Assembly: GCA_009746045.1 (NCBI GenBank)
Contig: RPFO01000275.1
Span: forward strand, 62,001-126,000
DNA from: Mesostigma viride
Taxonomy: Eukaryota; Streptophyta; Mesostigmatophyceae; Mesostigmatales; Mesostigmataceae
Reading direction: 5' to 3'
Length of the DNA stretch: 64,000 nucleotides
How positions within the stretch are numbered: position 1 is the first letter of the stretch; each line of letters starts with the position of its first letter. Both the position numbers and the translations under genes were made by a program. Positions 1 through 10,620 of the stretch are shown here, in pieces. A model generated the notes under the pieces. That model saw only the letters and a program-made list of their open reading frames with translations. It searched no databases and was not told the origin of the DNA.

Positions 1-2
1 GC

Positions 3-2105
3 GACCCCGCCCGCTACGCCCGCCTCAAAGCCGATTACCACTCGGCCATCCGGCAGGCGACCAAGGAGCAGGAGGACCTTCATGTCCGCGAGTACTTCGC
101 CCACCTCAAGGACCAGCACGGCAAGTACGCCTGGACCCGCCTGCGTCACGCCCAACGGCCCGCCGGCGGCGCGCAGCCGGCGCCGCGGACGCTCTCTGGC
201 TCACCGCAGCAGCAGCTCGACCAGTGGTATTCCTCCCAGTCCCGGCTGCTCGGCGCCCCCCCGCCGCCTCCGCCGCTTGGCCCTCTGGCGGCCGCACGCC
301 TGGCAGTAGCACCGGCGGACGTCCCTGCGCCGCCCACGCCGCCCGCCGCTGAGCAGGACTACACGTACCCAGCCCTGACGGAACCCCTGGCCGACCCCAA
401 CGAGCTCCCGCCGTTCACCGAGCTCGAGCTGAGCACCGCCGCCAAGCAACTCCGCTTCTATGCCGCCGTTGGACCTGACCAGCTCCCAGCCCCGGTGATT
501 AAGCTGACGGCGCTCACGGGGTTCCTGCTTGACGTCTGCAACCGGATCCTGCTTGCCGACGCGCCGCCGATTCCTGAGTGGCAGCACAGCTACCGTATTA
601 TGCTGTACAAAAACAAAGGTTCCCCTGACGACCCCGCCAACTACAGAGGAGTCTGCATCCAGAGCGCCGCACTTAAGTTGTTCATGCGCATGATCCTCAA
701 CCGCCTTCGTTCTGCTCTCGACTGTCACCTTGGGGAAAGTCAAATGGGCTTCCGTCCTGGGCGCAACACCGTCATGGCCATCTTCGTCGCGCGTCGCCTC
801 TTCGAGGAAATCGCTCTCCTGCAACCTGGTGAGTTTCCCGCCATCCTGATCTTCGTCGACTTCATCAAGGCTTTTGATTCTGTCCTCTGGGACGCTCTAT
901 GGGCTGTACTTGCTCGCGCTCGCGTCCCCACTCCCCTGATTACCGTCATCCGCACGCTGTATGAGGGGTCGACCACTTCGGTGCGCACTCAACACGGCAT
1001 TACCCCATGCCCACTGCAGACCGGCGTCTGGCAGGGTTGCGTCCTGTCGCCGTACCTGTTTATTATTGTAGTGGATTATGTTATGCGCCAGGCACGTGCT
1101 CGCTTTGCTAGCATTGCAGGCCGTGCCCCTGGCCTAGCGATCACGAACGAGCTTGGGGAAGGGGGGCCGACTAACAAGCAGAATTTACTAGCTGACCTCA
1201 TTTATGCCGACGACATCACGCTCATCGAGAAGCCGGAGTCTGCCCAACTTTGGCTGGACTGCCTGGCGCTCGAGGCTCGGGCGGTTGGTCTAGAAATCAG
1301 CCCCAAAACGGAGGCCCTGGCCCTCGGCATGGCAGGGCCCCCACCCACACTCCGCCTCTTAGACGATGCCGAGGTCAACTACCCTCCTTCAGGCCGCTTC
1401 AAGCTGCTCGGCAGTTGGCTTCCCGACTGCGAGGACGACATGACGACACGGATCGGCATGGCGTGGGCGCACCTCCATGACCACCGCCGCTGGTGGAGCA
1501 ACCCCGCCCTACCCCGGATCGTCAAGCGTGACCTCTTCAAGGTCGTCATTCTGACGATCCTGACCTACGGCGCCGAGACGTGGACACTGACGCAGGAGCT
1601 GGAGCAACGACTCGACGGCGCCGTCACCAAGATGCTGCGCAAGGCCCTTAACATCCCCTTTGGTTTGCACATTAGTAATGAGGATTTGTACGCTGATTTG
1701 CCCTATGTTTCCCACATTATTAGGCACAGGCGCCTGGGCCTAGCCGGGCACCTGGCCCGCACAGATCAGGTAGATACATCAGATAGACTAGCTGGCACCA
1801 AGCCCGCCCAGCCTGGGCGATATGTCCTCACCTGGCGTGCCCCCGGCCGCGCGCGGCAGGGCCGCCACCCGTGGACTTTTCGTGATAGACTCGGCATGGA
1901 CATGTGCTACACTAGACGTGACGGGCTCACCCCCGGGCAGCCTCCTGGTTTGTCTGTAATATGGAGGCAGATGGTGCGCAAGGATAGATGGCAAGTAGTG
2001 ATGAAGGAGACCACCCCCAAGCCTGTGGGGGCTCCGCGTGTGACCAAGTATGGCATTCATAGCGATTCGGGCCGCGGTGCCCACACCCCTGTCACTAGGA
2101 CCTAG
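3..2105 (+). CDS. LINE C ORF2: reverse transcriptase, partial 5'
   Basis: The frame is open from the window edge to the TAG at 2,103-2,105, about 700 residues, with no break seen. It should copy LINE RNA into DNA at the target site. The linker after the endonuclease comes first. The RT then shows MLYKNKGSPDDPANYRGV, the fingers block FVDFIKAFDSVLW, GVWQGCVLSPYLFIIV and the catalytic LIYADD. The thumb block has YGAETWTL, and the C-terminal part has RRLGLAGHLART. These blocks are typical of RTE-like LINE polymerases; the clade is my inference. The endonuclease domain is outside the window. Because the frame is intact and the tail is regular, this copy looks younger than LINE A1. Confidence 0.9.
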   Translation, partial: DPARYARLKADYHSAIRQATKEQEDLHVREYFAHLKDQHGKYAWTRLRHAQRPAGGAQPAPRTLSGSPQQQLDQWYSSQSRLLGAPPPPPPLGPLAAARLAVAPADVPAPPTPPAAEQDYTYPALTEPLADPNELPPFTELELSTAAKQLRFYAAVGPDQLPAPVIKLTALTGFLLDVCNRILLADAPPIPEWQHSYRIMLYKNKGSPDDPANYRGVCIQSAALKLFMRMILNRLRSALDCHLGESQMGFRPGRNTVMAIFVARRLFEEIALLQPGEFPAILIFVDFIKAFDSVLWDALWAVLARARVPTPLITVIRTLYEGSTTSVRTQHGITPCPLQTGVWQGCVLSPYLFIIVVDYVMRQARARFASIAGRAPGLAITNELGEGGPTNKQNLLADLIYADDITLIEKPESAQLWLDCLALEARAVGLEISPKTEALALGMAGPPPTLRLLDDAEVNYPPSGRFKLLGSWLPDCEDDMTTRIGMAWAHLHDHRRWWSNPALPRIVKRDLFKVVILTILTYGAETWTLTQELEQRLDGAVTKMLRKALNIPFGLHISNEDLYADLPYVSHIIRHRRLGLAGHLARTDQVDTSDRLAGTKPAQPGRYVLTWRAPGRARQGRHPWTFRDRLGMDMCYTRRDGLTPGQPPGLSVIWRQMVRKDRWQVVMKETTPKPVGAPRVTKYGIHSDSGRGAHTPVTRT

Positions 2106-2183
2106 ATAGCTTATACCATCCATTCCATCCCATGTTCCCCTCCCACTGAGGACTTATGCTCACGTGACGCAGTCACGTGTCTA

Positions 2184-2208
2184 TTAATTAATTAATTAAT
2201 TAATTAAT
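2184..2208 (+). repeat. TTAA microsatellite tail of LINE C
   Basis: About six copies of ATTA/TTAA close the LINE. The same tail type ends LINE B, while LINE A uses a pentanucleotide. Confidence 0.85.
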
Positions 2209-2816
2209 GTGTGCTAGCTCTATACGATGGAATAACACAGACTTGTCTACCAGATGGCAACTCGGCCATCTGTATGCTAGGGTACGGAGCACACCATGTG
2301 AATTTGCAGGGCCAGCCCACAGCAGCGGTGCCCCTGCTCCACCCCCTTTTGCCAGGGTGGGTTAATGGGAGGCAGAAGAAACAACCGGCCTGCTTCCCTG
2401 GAATGGAAGCCCACCTTTTATAGCAACCACCTGTCCAGCCAAACCCTACGTGGATGGCTGGGGTACAGCACAAAAAATTTTTTTTTCTGAAAATTTCTGA
2501 TTCTTTAGTGCAGTTGCATCGGCCTTGACGAGACTGAGCTATCAGAAGACACTCTAAAGTCCATCAGCAGGGTGGGGGGTCGCAAGTTATGGTAACTTAA
2601 CGCCTTAACTAATTTAGGTTCAACTTAACTATAATTAAATTTGGGTTCACGCCTATGTAAAAAAAAGTTAAGTTGGGTTGACCCGAAGAAACCCTGGAAC
2701 CCAACTTCAGGCGTGAATGCCTGTACCGGTACAGGCATTCACGCCTGAAGTTGGGTCGCAGTTGGCTGCATGGCGAACCCAACTTAAGGCTGATGGCTGT
2801 ACTAGTAAGGGCGCCC
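2209..2816. other. Mosaic of decayed repeats between LINE C and element M
   Basis: No gene is visible. The stretch at about 2,490-2,690 is a degraded copy of sequence also found at about 32,500-32,670 and 34,100-34,280, which is the inner right part of a TIR element. It ends in several inverted copies of a short motif around CCCAACTTAAGGCGTGAAT, including the perfect palindrome listed separately. The first 270 bases (2,209-2,480) match nothing else that I recognise. Confidence 0.6.
2699..2756. repeat. 58-bp perfect palindrome
   Basis: Two 29-base arms meet between 2,727 and 2,728 with no spacer and no mismatch. Each arm is a close relative of the short terminal motif (…GGCGTGAATGCCTGTAC) seen singly at about 32,640, 33,263 and 34,255. 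The simplest reading is two copies of a tiny inverted-repeat element joined end to end. Confidence 0.9.
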
Positions 2817-3234
2817 TACCGTACAAGAGTGGGAAAAGAAACAAGTAAGCTGCGCTACTATAAGAGTACTACTATGTCCCAACCCCGGTCCACCCACGGG
2901 TTAGTAATACCAATTCCTCTAGAGATTGATACACAGGATCAACCCTGACGTAGTAGCATGAAACAACAGGATGACAGGATCATTCCGCTATCCGTCATAA
3001 AACTCTCACAACCATCTCATCGACCGCCGTTGTTGGCGCGCCGTTGCTGCTGGGTCGCGATAAGGGCCTGACGACCCATGGGTGTCATACATGTACTCTG
3101 AATCAGACTACCGGAATACAATCGCAGGTCTCGCTCGAAAGCCACCTGGTAGGGTGACACCTTCTGTCGGCCGAACCGAGAGAGCTCCACCCACGTGCCT
3201 GGGGGCCACATGGCCAGTGAACCGGCCGGCGAAC

Positions 3235-4186
3235 TTAGTACTGAGGGTGGGTGAACATAATTAGGGTTAGGACCGACTTATCCACCACCCCGCAACGATG
3301 AACACTAACGAAATCCACCCCCATCTTGAACACCTCGGTGCGCACGTGATCCTCGTCGAAGGTAGTCTTCAGGGTCCACGCAAAGTCTGGCGCCGTCTTG
3401 TCAAGAAAGGTGCGCCCATCCACTGGGGCCACCTTGGGGGGCGCCACCGTGTGTCCTACCCCATCCACATAATACTTCCAGTCCCACCAGTCTTCCGTGC
3501 CAAACCGCACTATGTGCCCCACGGTGAAGGGAAGGTGCGGGCTGGATGGTTGCGGTAGCGGCACCGGAATCTGTGGTGAGAAGGTCATCTCCAGCTGCTC
3601 CCAATATGCCCCGCGGTCCACCGCGCACCAGGTTCCAGCTTGAAAGACCAAAGATTCGGGCACATGCATTCCGGGGGGAGCTTGGAGCGACGGAGGTCCC
3701 TCGAAATGCATACACAATTTCTCTGTTCGCGGCCCCGGCCCACCATACCTCACCACCCTGCCTGGCTGAGTCCGCATGAAATCTCCCAGCGTCCATTCTT
3801 CATAAGAAGACCCGGGGGCTCTGGATGCAGCATCATAGCCCACGGAGGTGGCGGCCGACTGATCTGCTTGACGACCCTGATGAACCAGCAACCGTTGAAG
3901 AAGGTCTTGCTGCTTCTGTACCGCTGTCACGAGCGCCTCGTAGGGTACCACAGGCCCCGCCGGCACCAGCGTGCCCGCCCCACTGGGCGGAGGGGTCATC
4001 ACTAAATCTGACACGTTGTTCAAAGGTAGGTGGGGTAAGAGAGGGACGACGGCGACCACCAGTAGTAGGAGAAGGAGGTGAGGTACGCAAGTTACCTTGA
4101 GGAGTGAGATGGTGCACCGTTTCCAAGGAGTCCCGTCTGTTACCACGCCGTATTGTTGTTATTCGACGTATTAATTGTTGTTATTA
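3235..4186 (-). pseudogene. Gag-like region of LTR element M
   Basis: This coding-like stretch resembles the Gag-like region of E1 at about 8,040-8,590 (shared RRDSL…VHHL…PQG block). It also shares a block with the 3' end of E2 at about 30,015-30,065 (YYVDGVGH…APPKVAPVD). A run of asparagine codons lies at its start, where LINE A1 inserted. Treated as a fossil; broken. Confidence 0.6.
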
Positions 4187-4226
4187 GACGTCACCGTTAA
4201 AATATGCCGAGCTATGGCTGCCGAGA

Positions 4227-4853
4227 TGTTACGGCGCGTAACAAACTGTGTTACTACGGCCGTAAATTCAGGCCTTACGTTATTGGTGGCCTCAGCTATT
4301 CCGGAACAGTCCGTGGTTACGACTGTTGTCCTTCCTACGTTTACGTGTGGTTAGGACCCTTTTTATTAGTCGGTCCAGTTACGTATCAATTGTTCAGTGC
4401 TGTGGGCCGGTGCAGTCGCGCCGCGCTGCGTACTTTATGGCCTGGACCGTTGGCGCTCTGTGTGTTCTGGACCAGCGCCCTCTCTACGGGGCAATAGAAT
4501 GTTGTCCTGCATAGATCTACCCTGTCCGTGATCGTACGGGCGAGGGCCATGTGTGGCCCGAGCACGCACGAGGTTGTCGGCCAATTTAGGTGTTGCAATT
4601 TCCTTGTGTTGAGAGTTCGACCTTTGATATGGCTTGTTATAGCTAGTCGAACCATGGATGTACGTTATTGCCAGTAATGTCTAAGTAAATGTGTCAATTG
4701 CTTAGTATGGAAACAATTATCGGAAAGCATTAGAGTCGGGAGTTCAACGATCTTTCAAAATGCAGAACAGGGTTCCTTCTTCTACCGGGTTAGTTAGTCT
4801 AGGACAGGTTAGATCCTGGGATCGAGGTAGAGTAGAAGAACCGGGTCGTAACA
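4227..4853 (+). repeat. 5' LTR of E1
   Basis: 627 bp, same length as the 3' copy and identical wherever I compared. Contains two blocks shared with the LTRs of E2 and M (about 4,405-4,438 and 4,537-4,560). Confidence 0.93.
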
Positions 4854-4854
4854 A

Positions 4855-4866
4855 TGGTATCGGAGG
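4855..4866 (+). promoter_or_regulatory. Primer-binding site of E1
   Basis: TGGTATCGGAGG starts one base after the LTR. It closely resembles the initiator-Met tRNA-complementary site TGGTATCAGAGC used by many LTR elements. Confidence 0.7.
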
Positions 4867-4969
4867 AGTTAGTTTAGGGAACCCCGACAAAGCTCTCCAT
4901 AACAATCTATACACGGCGTTGGCACCCCGCGACCTAGACGGCGCTGCCTGCAATGATGACGACAATTTA

Positions 4970-4992
4970 ACAGGTAATGGTCGAGTCGCCTG
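4970..4992 (+). promoter_or_regulatory. Possible leader splice donor in E1
   Basis: ACAGGTAATGG sits about 115 bases after the primer-binding site. The same context is kept in element M (minus strand, about 31,500-31,521). It resembles a 5' splice site. This is inference only. Confidence 0.3.
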
Positions 4993-4999
4993 TTAGACG

Positions 5000-7900
5000 C
5001 CTAGATACCGTGCTGCCTGCAGTCCAGGACACCTTCTAGACGAAGTTAGACTTGATCGCCGCGGGCTGTGTGCATAGATAGATATATTACCTATTCTGTC
5101 CTTAGATCCTACGCATTTTGCATAATTAGGGTTGCTGTTTCAGTTCCGGCACCAGTAGGGTTGCTGGTCCGGTGTTGGCCTACTTATCATCGGTTTGCTG
5201 GGTGCTGTCTTGGCACATGTAGTGGGACGATTAGCGTCCTTGTTTTCTACACCTTTTGTACCTGGCTGCGATTCTTTATCCTATTAATGTATGAATGCTA
5301 ACTGGAATGTATCTTCATTAAATTCTACTGTCTATCATACACGACCCCAAGTTGAGACCCCTCGTGGGGTTCGTCAGTCATCTTCTACCCCTACCGAATG
5401 AAGGATTATGATTATTTACATCAATGTTGTCAGCCTTGCTTGATAGCTCTGTCTTATGTTCCCGGCTTGTGGAACACACTTTTCTCACTCTGGTACAGAT
5501 AAAGGATTACATTCCTATCTTTAGCCACCTCTTATTCATACATTCCCGTACGCCCCGCGTTTGGGTTTGTGCCTATATGCTCGTCAGCTCTTGGCAAGCA
5601 TCTTAGATGCTTTGTGGGGGGGGAGGAAAGGAAATTAAAATTTTCCCCTACACTCAATGAAATCTCGACGCCTCCTCCACCTCATGTGCCTCCTATGCGT
5701 TCATTAGGAGTAAAGTCGGTCAGCACGCAGTGCTAGTACTTGTATACCTTGCCTAGGAATAGATTCGGCTAGTCGCCGATGCTAGAACGTTGTTCTTCGC
5801 CTTCCACTCAGTTTTACGCTTGGATGTATGTGCCTACGTTTAGACCCCTGTGGTTTGTGTTGTACCCCACAGCAGGAGTTCCTCGGCTACGGCGTTGGTC
5901 ATCGACGACCATTCGGGCGCCATCTTTCAACGACTCCCATATCAGTGGTGCGTCCTGCGTTATATACCATGGTTTTTATTTTCTGACGCTTTTGTTAGTT
6001 GCTTCTTCCTTTCTTTTATCGCGTCTGTCATGGTCCTTTTCTAGGGGAACCTCTTGCAGTTCCCAGATTTGCCTCCCTAGGTAGTATAAACCTGGTGCTA
6101 CTATTATTATTATTATTATCATCATCATTATTACTATTACTAGAGACAGATTCCCTACCTACCTGTAGTTGTGGTTGGGTTGTGATACGTCCTCCTGCCC
6201 ATCCCCCGACTACCCTCGCCCTGCCTAGTAAGGTAGCGTCTACCCTTGCAATGCCTCCCCACTCTACCACCCGTGGCATGTTTCCCCAACCAGTATCCTA
6301 CGTCTACTACTCGTATCCCAGATAGCGTCCTTGTATTGACTTTGGTTCTTTTACCCTTAATTCCTACTACCTTGTTTAAGGAAAAGTAAAATAGCACCTT
6401 CTCTACAAATGGTCTCTCAATCTTCCCCTGGTCGCGTTTTACCCGCTATCAATCATCGTGCTAGTGCTAGTGGTAGTGACCCTACTAGTACACATCTTCC
6501 TTCTACCCATGTTTATGCTACCCCTGTTGGTAATAAGCCGTAAGCGTGAGTCCATGGATACCTTACCCCACAGGCAGTGATGTCTAGGCTTCCTACCGAG
6601 TCTCCCTTGACCCCTGCGTACCACTTAGGTAATCGTACGCCTATGGATGCACCCCTACGCCTATTGGTGCACCACTACCTATGAAGTACGTCAGCATGCT
6701 AGGTTAGCTAGTGCTGCACACGGGCAGCTCCCTCCTACGTCTACTAACCCTGCCCCAGCTTCTGTTGCTGCTCCTACCCTGTTGGGTGTGGCACCTACAA
6801 GTAAATGGTCGTACGCATGCTCCTATATAGGTCCTTCTGGTAGACCTACTGCCGTCCCCATGCGTCCTCCTGCCCTTTTGCGCAGCCTACCATTGCCTAT
6901 GAAACCTGATCGGTCTTCCCCTACCCCTGCCTTCAATGTACAAGGTAACCCTACTGATACCCCTAAGGTTAGGGCTGCCCAGCAACGGGCCAGTGAGCCA
7001 ATACGTCCTCCCCCTGTCACTATACTTCTACCCTTCCTGCAACCCCTGCCTCTGGTGCTGTACCCCCAAGACGTTCTTTCCTAGCTCCTTTTGGCCCTTC
7101 TGGTCACCCTTTTGCCCTACCCTTGCGCCCACCTCAACTTGGGATTATCCTATCGCTGCCTATGAAAATTTTCAGGTTTTTCAGATGCCCTCTCGCGTAG
7201 CAAATTTAGAAGTTAATCAAGATTTTAGCACTATGCTATTGGATGATAGAACTATGTTCATTTGGCATATTCTTCGCTTAGGGAAGGTTATCAATGTGTC
7301 TACCATTTATTATGGTTATCAGCCTGAGGGCTTGGTTCAGGCTAAGCCCCTACCTACAACCTACCCTATCTATGCCCAACCTTGGTTTCTTCCACGCTTT
7401 GTGTCAGTAGAAGAAAGTGGTCCTATGGCTATATAGCTACGATCCCTCGCACCTTCCCGAGCTTAACCATCCCTACATGTATTCGTTATATACCCAAGCC
7501 AGATTATAAGGCTATACCCCTTAGTTTGTGCGTACTCACCTTCATTGTGTGGCTGTTTTTACTCACTAGCCTTCATAACTTTACCCTTTCTCCTACCTCA
7601 TAAGCAGTTGGATCTCGGTGTTGTAGATCTTGCTGCCCTTGATTTTTCCCCCACCATCCTGTTTGACAACTCTTATGTCACGTGATTCTCCTCATGTGGT
7701 TTTTCCTCCCCACTCTTATACAAGGATTTTCCTTGTTGATGTGAGAGGGGAGGGGGCACAATAGATAGTTACCTGAATGCAAACCCCTATAACATTAGAA
7801 CCCCTATAACATTTGGTTCCTTGTCCATTACGGTTACAAAGAAAGAGTAAATTATTATTTCCTACTCAGTGGAGTGGTTGCATGTAACTTTTCTGCTTTA

Positions 7901-8000
7901 TGATTTCTTACCCATTTTGGTGGTTGAGTGTTTTCTTTTGTGACTACCTTTGTTGTTTTCTTTTACTTACTTTTTAAGGCATCTTCCTACTTTCATGTAC
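5000..8000 (+). other. E1 interior: leader and decayed coding-like sequence
   Basis: No intact gene. The stretch is T- and C-rich, with a TTA/ATC triplet run at about 6,097-6,140. A Pro/Ser/Thr-rich coding-like region at about 6,640-7,440 repeats themes of the Gag-like stretch at 8,040-8,590 (GPSGRP, then a Tyr-rich part), as if a related segment were present twice. A G-rich tract near 5,612-5,630 resembles a polypurine tract. Broken. Confidence 0.5.
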
Positions 8001-8031
8001 CTTGTTCATAACTTTACCTTATTTTTCCATA

Positions 8032-9050
8032 ATGGCTTCTAATCATTCTCTGGGTGGTGGTATGTCACCTATTTCCCTACGTATGTCAGGTAATATGGTG
8101 GAGATGTCCACTAACACGGATTTACCTTCTACTAATAATGTTAATACTAGACGGGACTCATTGGATAATGTGCACCATCTTCCCCCTCAAGGTGATTCCC
8201 TACGTACTAGAATATTACCTCCTGCTACCCCTTCCTTCTACTTGCGTCGTACCCCTTCTGGAGCCCCTCTAACTTATGAGGAGCGGGTACGTGTTACTAG
8301 GGCTCAAAGGGAAGCATCCCTTCCCCCTACCTATACCCCAGCCCCAGTGGCTACAGCAGCCCCTACTGATAATGCAGCTCCTACTACTGCAGTTCGTGTT
8401 GTCCCTACTGCTCCTTCTATTACTACTACCTCATATGTGCCTCCTTATGGTTTGGGTCGCAGTCAGGCTCCTATGGGCCCTAGTGGTCGTCCCAGCGTTG
8501 TGCCCACCGTCGGTCCCCCTGTCGCCTGGTCCTACCCTGATACCGCTTATGAGGCTGCACAAGCTCCTCGTGTGTGGCTGATTTAGAAAAAATAGTGATT
8601 TTAGTACCATGCCCTTACATGATAAGAATTATGACCACTACGCCTACTCGTCTGTTAGGGAAGAATATACTATTCCATACATGTCTGGTCATGCTCCTGA
8701 GGCTGTGGCCCCTTCCAACCTCTGGTTAAAACCTATCCCAGCCCCAGGTTCTTACCTCCCTTTGTATCGGATGAGGATGGTGGGCCTATTGGTACATATG
8801 ACCGTGCCCACCCCCCTAAGCCCCCCTCTCTACCTTTGTTTGCTAATATCCCTAAGTTGGATGTCTACTCCCCAACAATTCTTTACCTTTGTCATGCTAC
8901 TAACTCAGAATTCTGAGTCCTGGCAAAACCATAATAGGTGGCGCCTACCTGATTCAGTGCTAGTTCCACACTACCTTACTACCTGTATCACGTCTGAACT
9001 AGCTACTATTATGAGGAAGAATCCTCCTACGTTGAAGAACTAGATATATG
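8032..9050 (+). pseudogene. Gag-like region of E1
   Basis: It starts at the ATG at 8,032 with a Pro/Thr/Ala-rich segment that shares RRDSL..VHHLPPQG and a Tyr/Glu-Arg-Val block with element M. No CCHC knuckle was seen. Fossil, broken. Confidence 0.55.
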
Positions 9051-9249
9051 TGATACTGGTTCGTCTTCTATTGCTGACACCCCGATCACTCTTGATGTCG
9101 GTGCACTTACCATTACACTGTCTACGAACACATAATTTGAAACTTTTGATTGCAAGTATTTATTACTACTGTGGATGCTGACAATACCTTACCACTATGT
9201 GTTAGACTCCTGATGTTTTAAACGGTGGTCTAAGTTACTGTTCCTTCTA

Positions 9250-9660
9250 CCGTTGTGGACCTTTCCTACATTGTGATGACCTTCTTGATGTATTGTTGGT
9301 TCTTATGGATACTGGGGTAACTAGCTTCCTTGTGAGCAAGGCTAGTTTAGAGATTAGGTTTAACCCCTACCCCACATCGTGCTCCTATCAACGTGCATTA
9401 TTCTGATGGACGTACTAGCCATTACTCTGGCACGGTCATTTCACCCCGGATGATACAAGGTCGCCCTATCAGTCTTGTGGCTACCATAGGCCCCATCACT
9501 AATTATTAGGATTAGAGGGGCACCCAGCTATTACGTTTATGACTAATTTCTGTACCATGGTTGTCTGGTTCCCTGATGGTACTTATTATGGGATACCCGA
9601 TCGCCCCTACAAAGTTGAAAAGTCCTTGGTTGATACTACTTTTGTGCCTATATCTGAACC
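9250..9660 (+). pseudogene. Retropepsin-like remnant of E1
   Basis: A stretch reads like an aspartic protease core (LMDTGVTSFLVS at about 9,290-9,330) and is followed by more decayed coding-like sequence. Fossil, broken. Confidence 0.45.
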
Positions 9661-10620
9661 TACCGTCTGTCCCTATTGGATGTATTAGTGTCTCGTGATG
9701 AATTTACAATGGATACCAGGCTCGTGATGAATTTAAGGATCATGGTTATTTATGGTGTGTGTTTCTCCAATTGGTGGTGGAAACGGCGGACTCACCTACC
9801 AAATTCTGTACGTGTACAGATCCTATTGCGATAGCAGGTGTTACCTGGGATGAAATTGAACTTACTATAGGTATATGGTTGTTGCTGATGAGTCTCAAGT
9901 TTTTTATGAACAGACTCCCGCCTACCCACCTCCTCGTTTTGTGCTACAATGCATGTGTAGTAGTTTAAGGATAGTGCACACCCTACCCATGTCCCAGACG
10001 CTGAATTGTATGCCTACTACCTTTTGCACACTGTTGTTTGCATGTCTGTTCTTCTCTCCCATGTGGGGCTGTCCCTTAACCCTAGTGTGAGGGCACACCT
10101 ATTGGCTTTGTGGGGGGGAAGGAACTGAAAAATTTACTCCATGTTCCACTTTATATAGTCATGTGTCTACCAGAGCCGGTAAACTCTACTGTGCTGTAGA
10201 GCCTTCAGGTCCTCTATTGTTTGGCAAAGTTGTTGCTGCAGTACTAAGATACGACTGCTGCTACCCCTACCTTTGACATGGAACGCTAATTAGTCGGTTT
10301 AACGCTACTGAGCCTGAGGCACTTGCTGCTACTGCGTCCCACCCACAAGAGTTTGGTCGATACCCTTGTAGATTCCCAAGTGGCTTTCTCTATGTGTTAG
10401 GAAAGGAAGATCCCCTGCAGTGGCGCCTCCTCCTATCTGCCCTGCTGGTCTACTGGTTACATGACTTGTATGCCCATCATTGTAACAAGCGTGTCCTTGA
10501 CTTGGTCACTCGCCCTATGACTGGCCTTCTTGGTCCAGTGATGCAGAAGAGTAGGTGCGAACTTGTGAATCTTGTCAGGAGATAATACCTACGCGAGACA
10601 GATAGCAAGTTTCCGCACCC
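9661..10620 (+). other. E1 interior, no recognisable gene
   Basis: Decayed coding-like sequence with a G-rich tract near 10,110. Nothing I can name. Confidence 0.4.

Larger units (their letters stand above)
1..2208 (+). mobile_element. LINE (family C), 3' part, cut by window edge
   Basis: This is the 3' part of a non-LTR retrotransposon. It carries one long ORF2 frame, a 3' UTR of about 80 bp and an AT-rich tail of TTAA repeats at about 2,184-2,208. Just before the tail is a hairpin, CACGTGAC-gca-GTCACGTG, at about 2,162-2,180. The reverse transcriptase is closely related to, but distinct from, the LINE A and LINE B copies elsewhere in the window. The 5' end lies beyond the window. Confidence 0.92.

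Noticed and set aside
2817-4186. Independent minus-strand host gene
   Set aside because: The coding-like stretch shares blocks with the E1 Gag-like region and the E2 3' end, so it is part of LTR element M.
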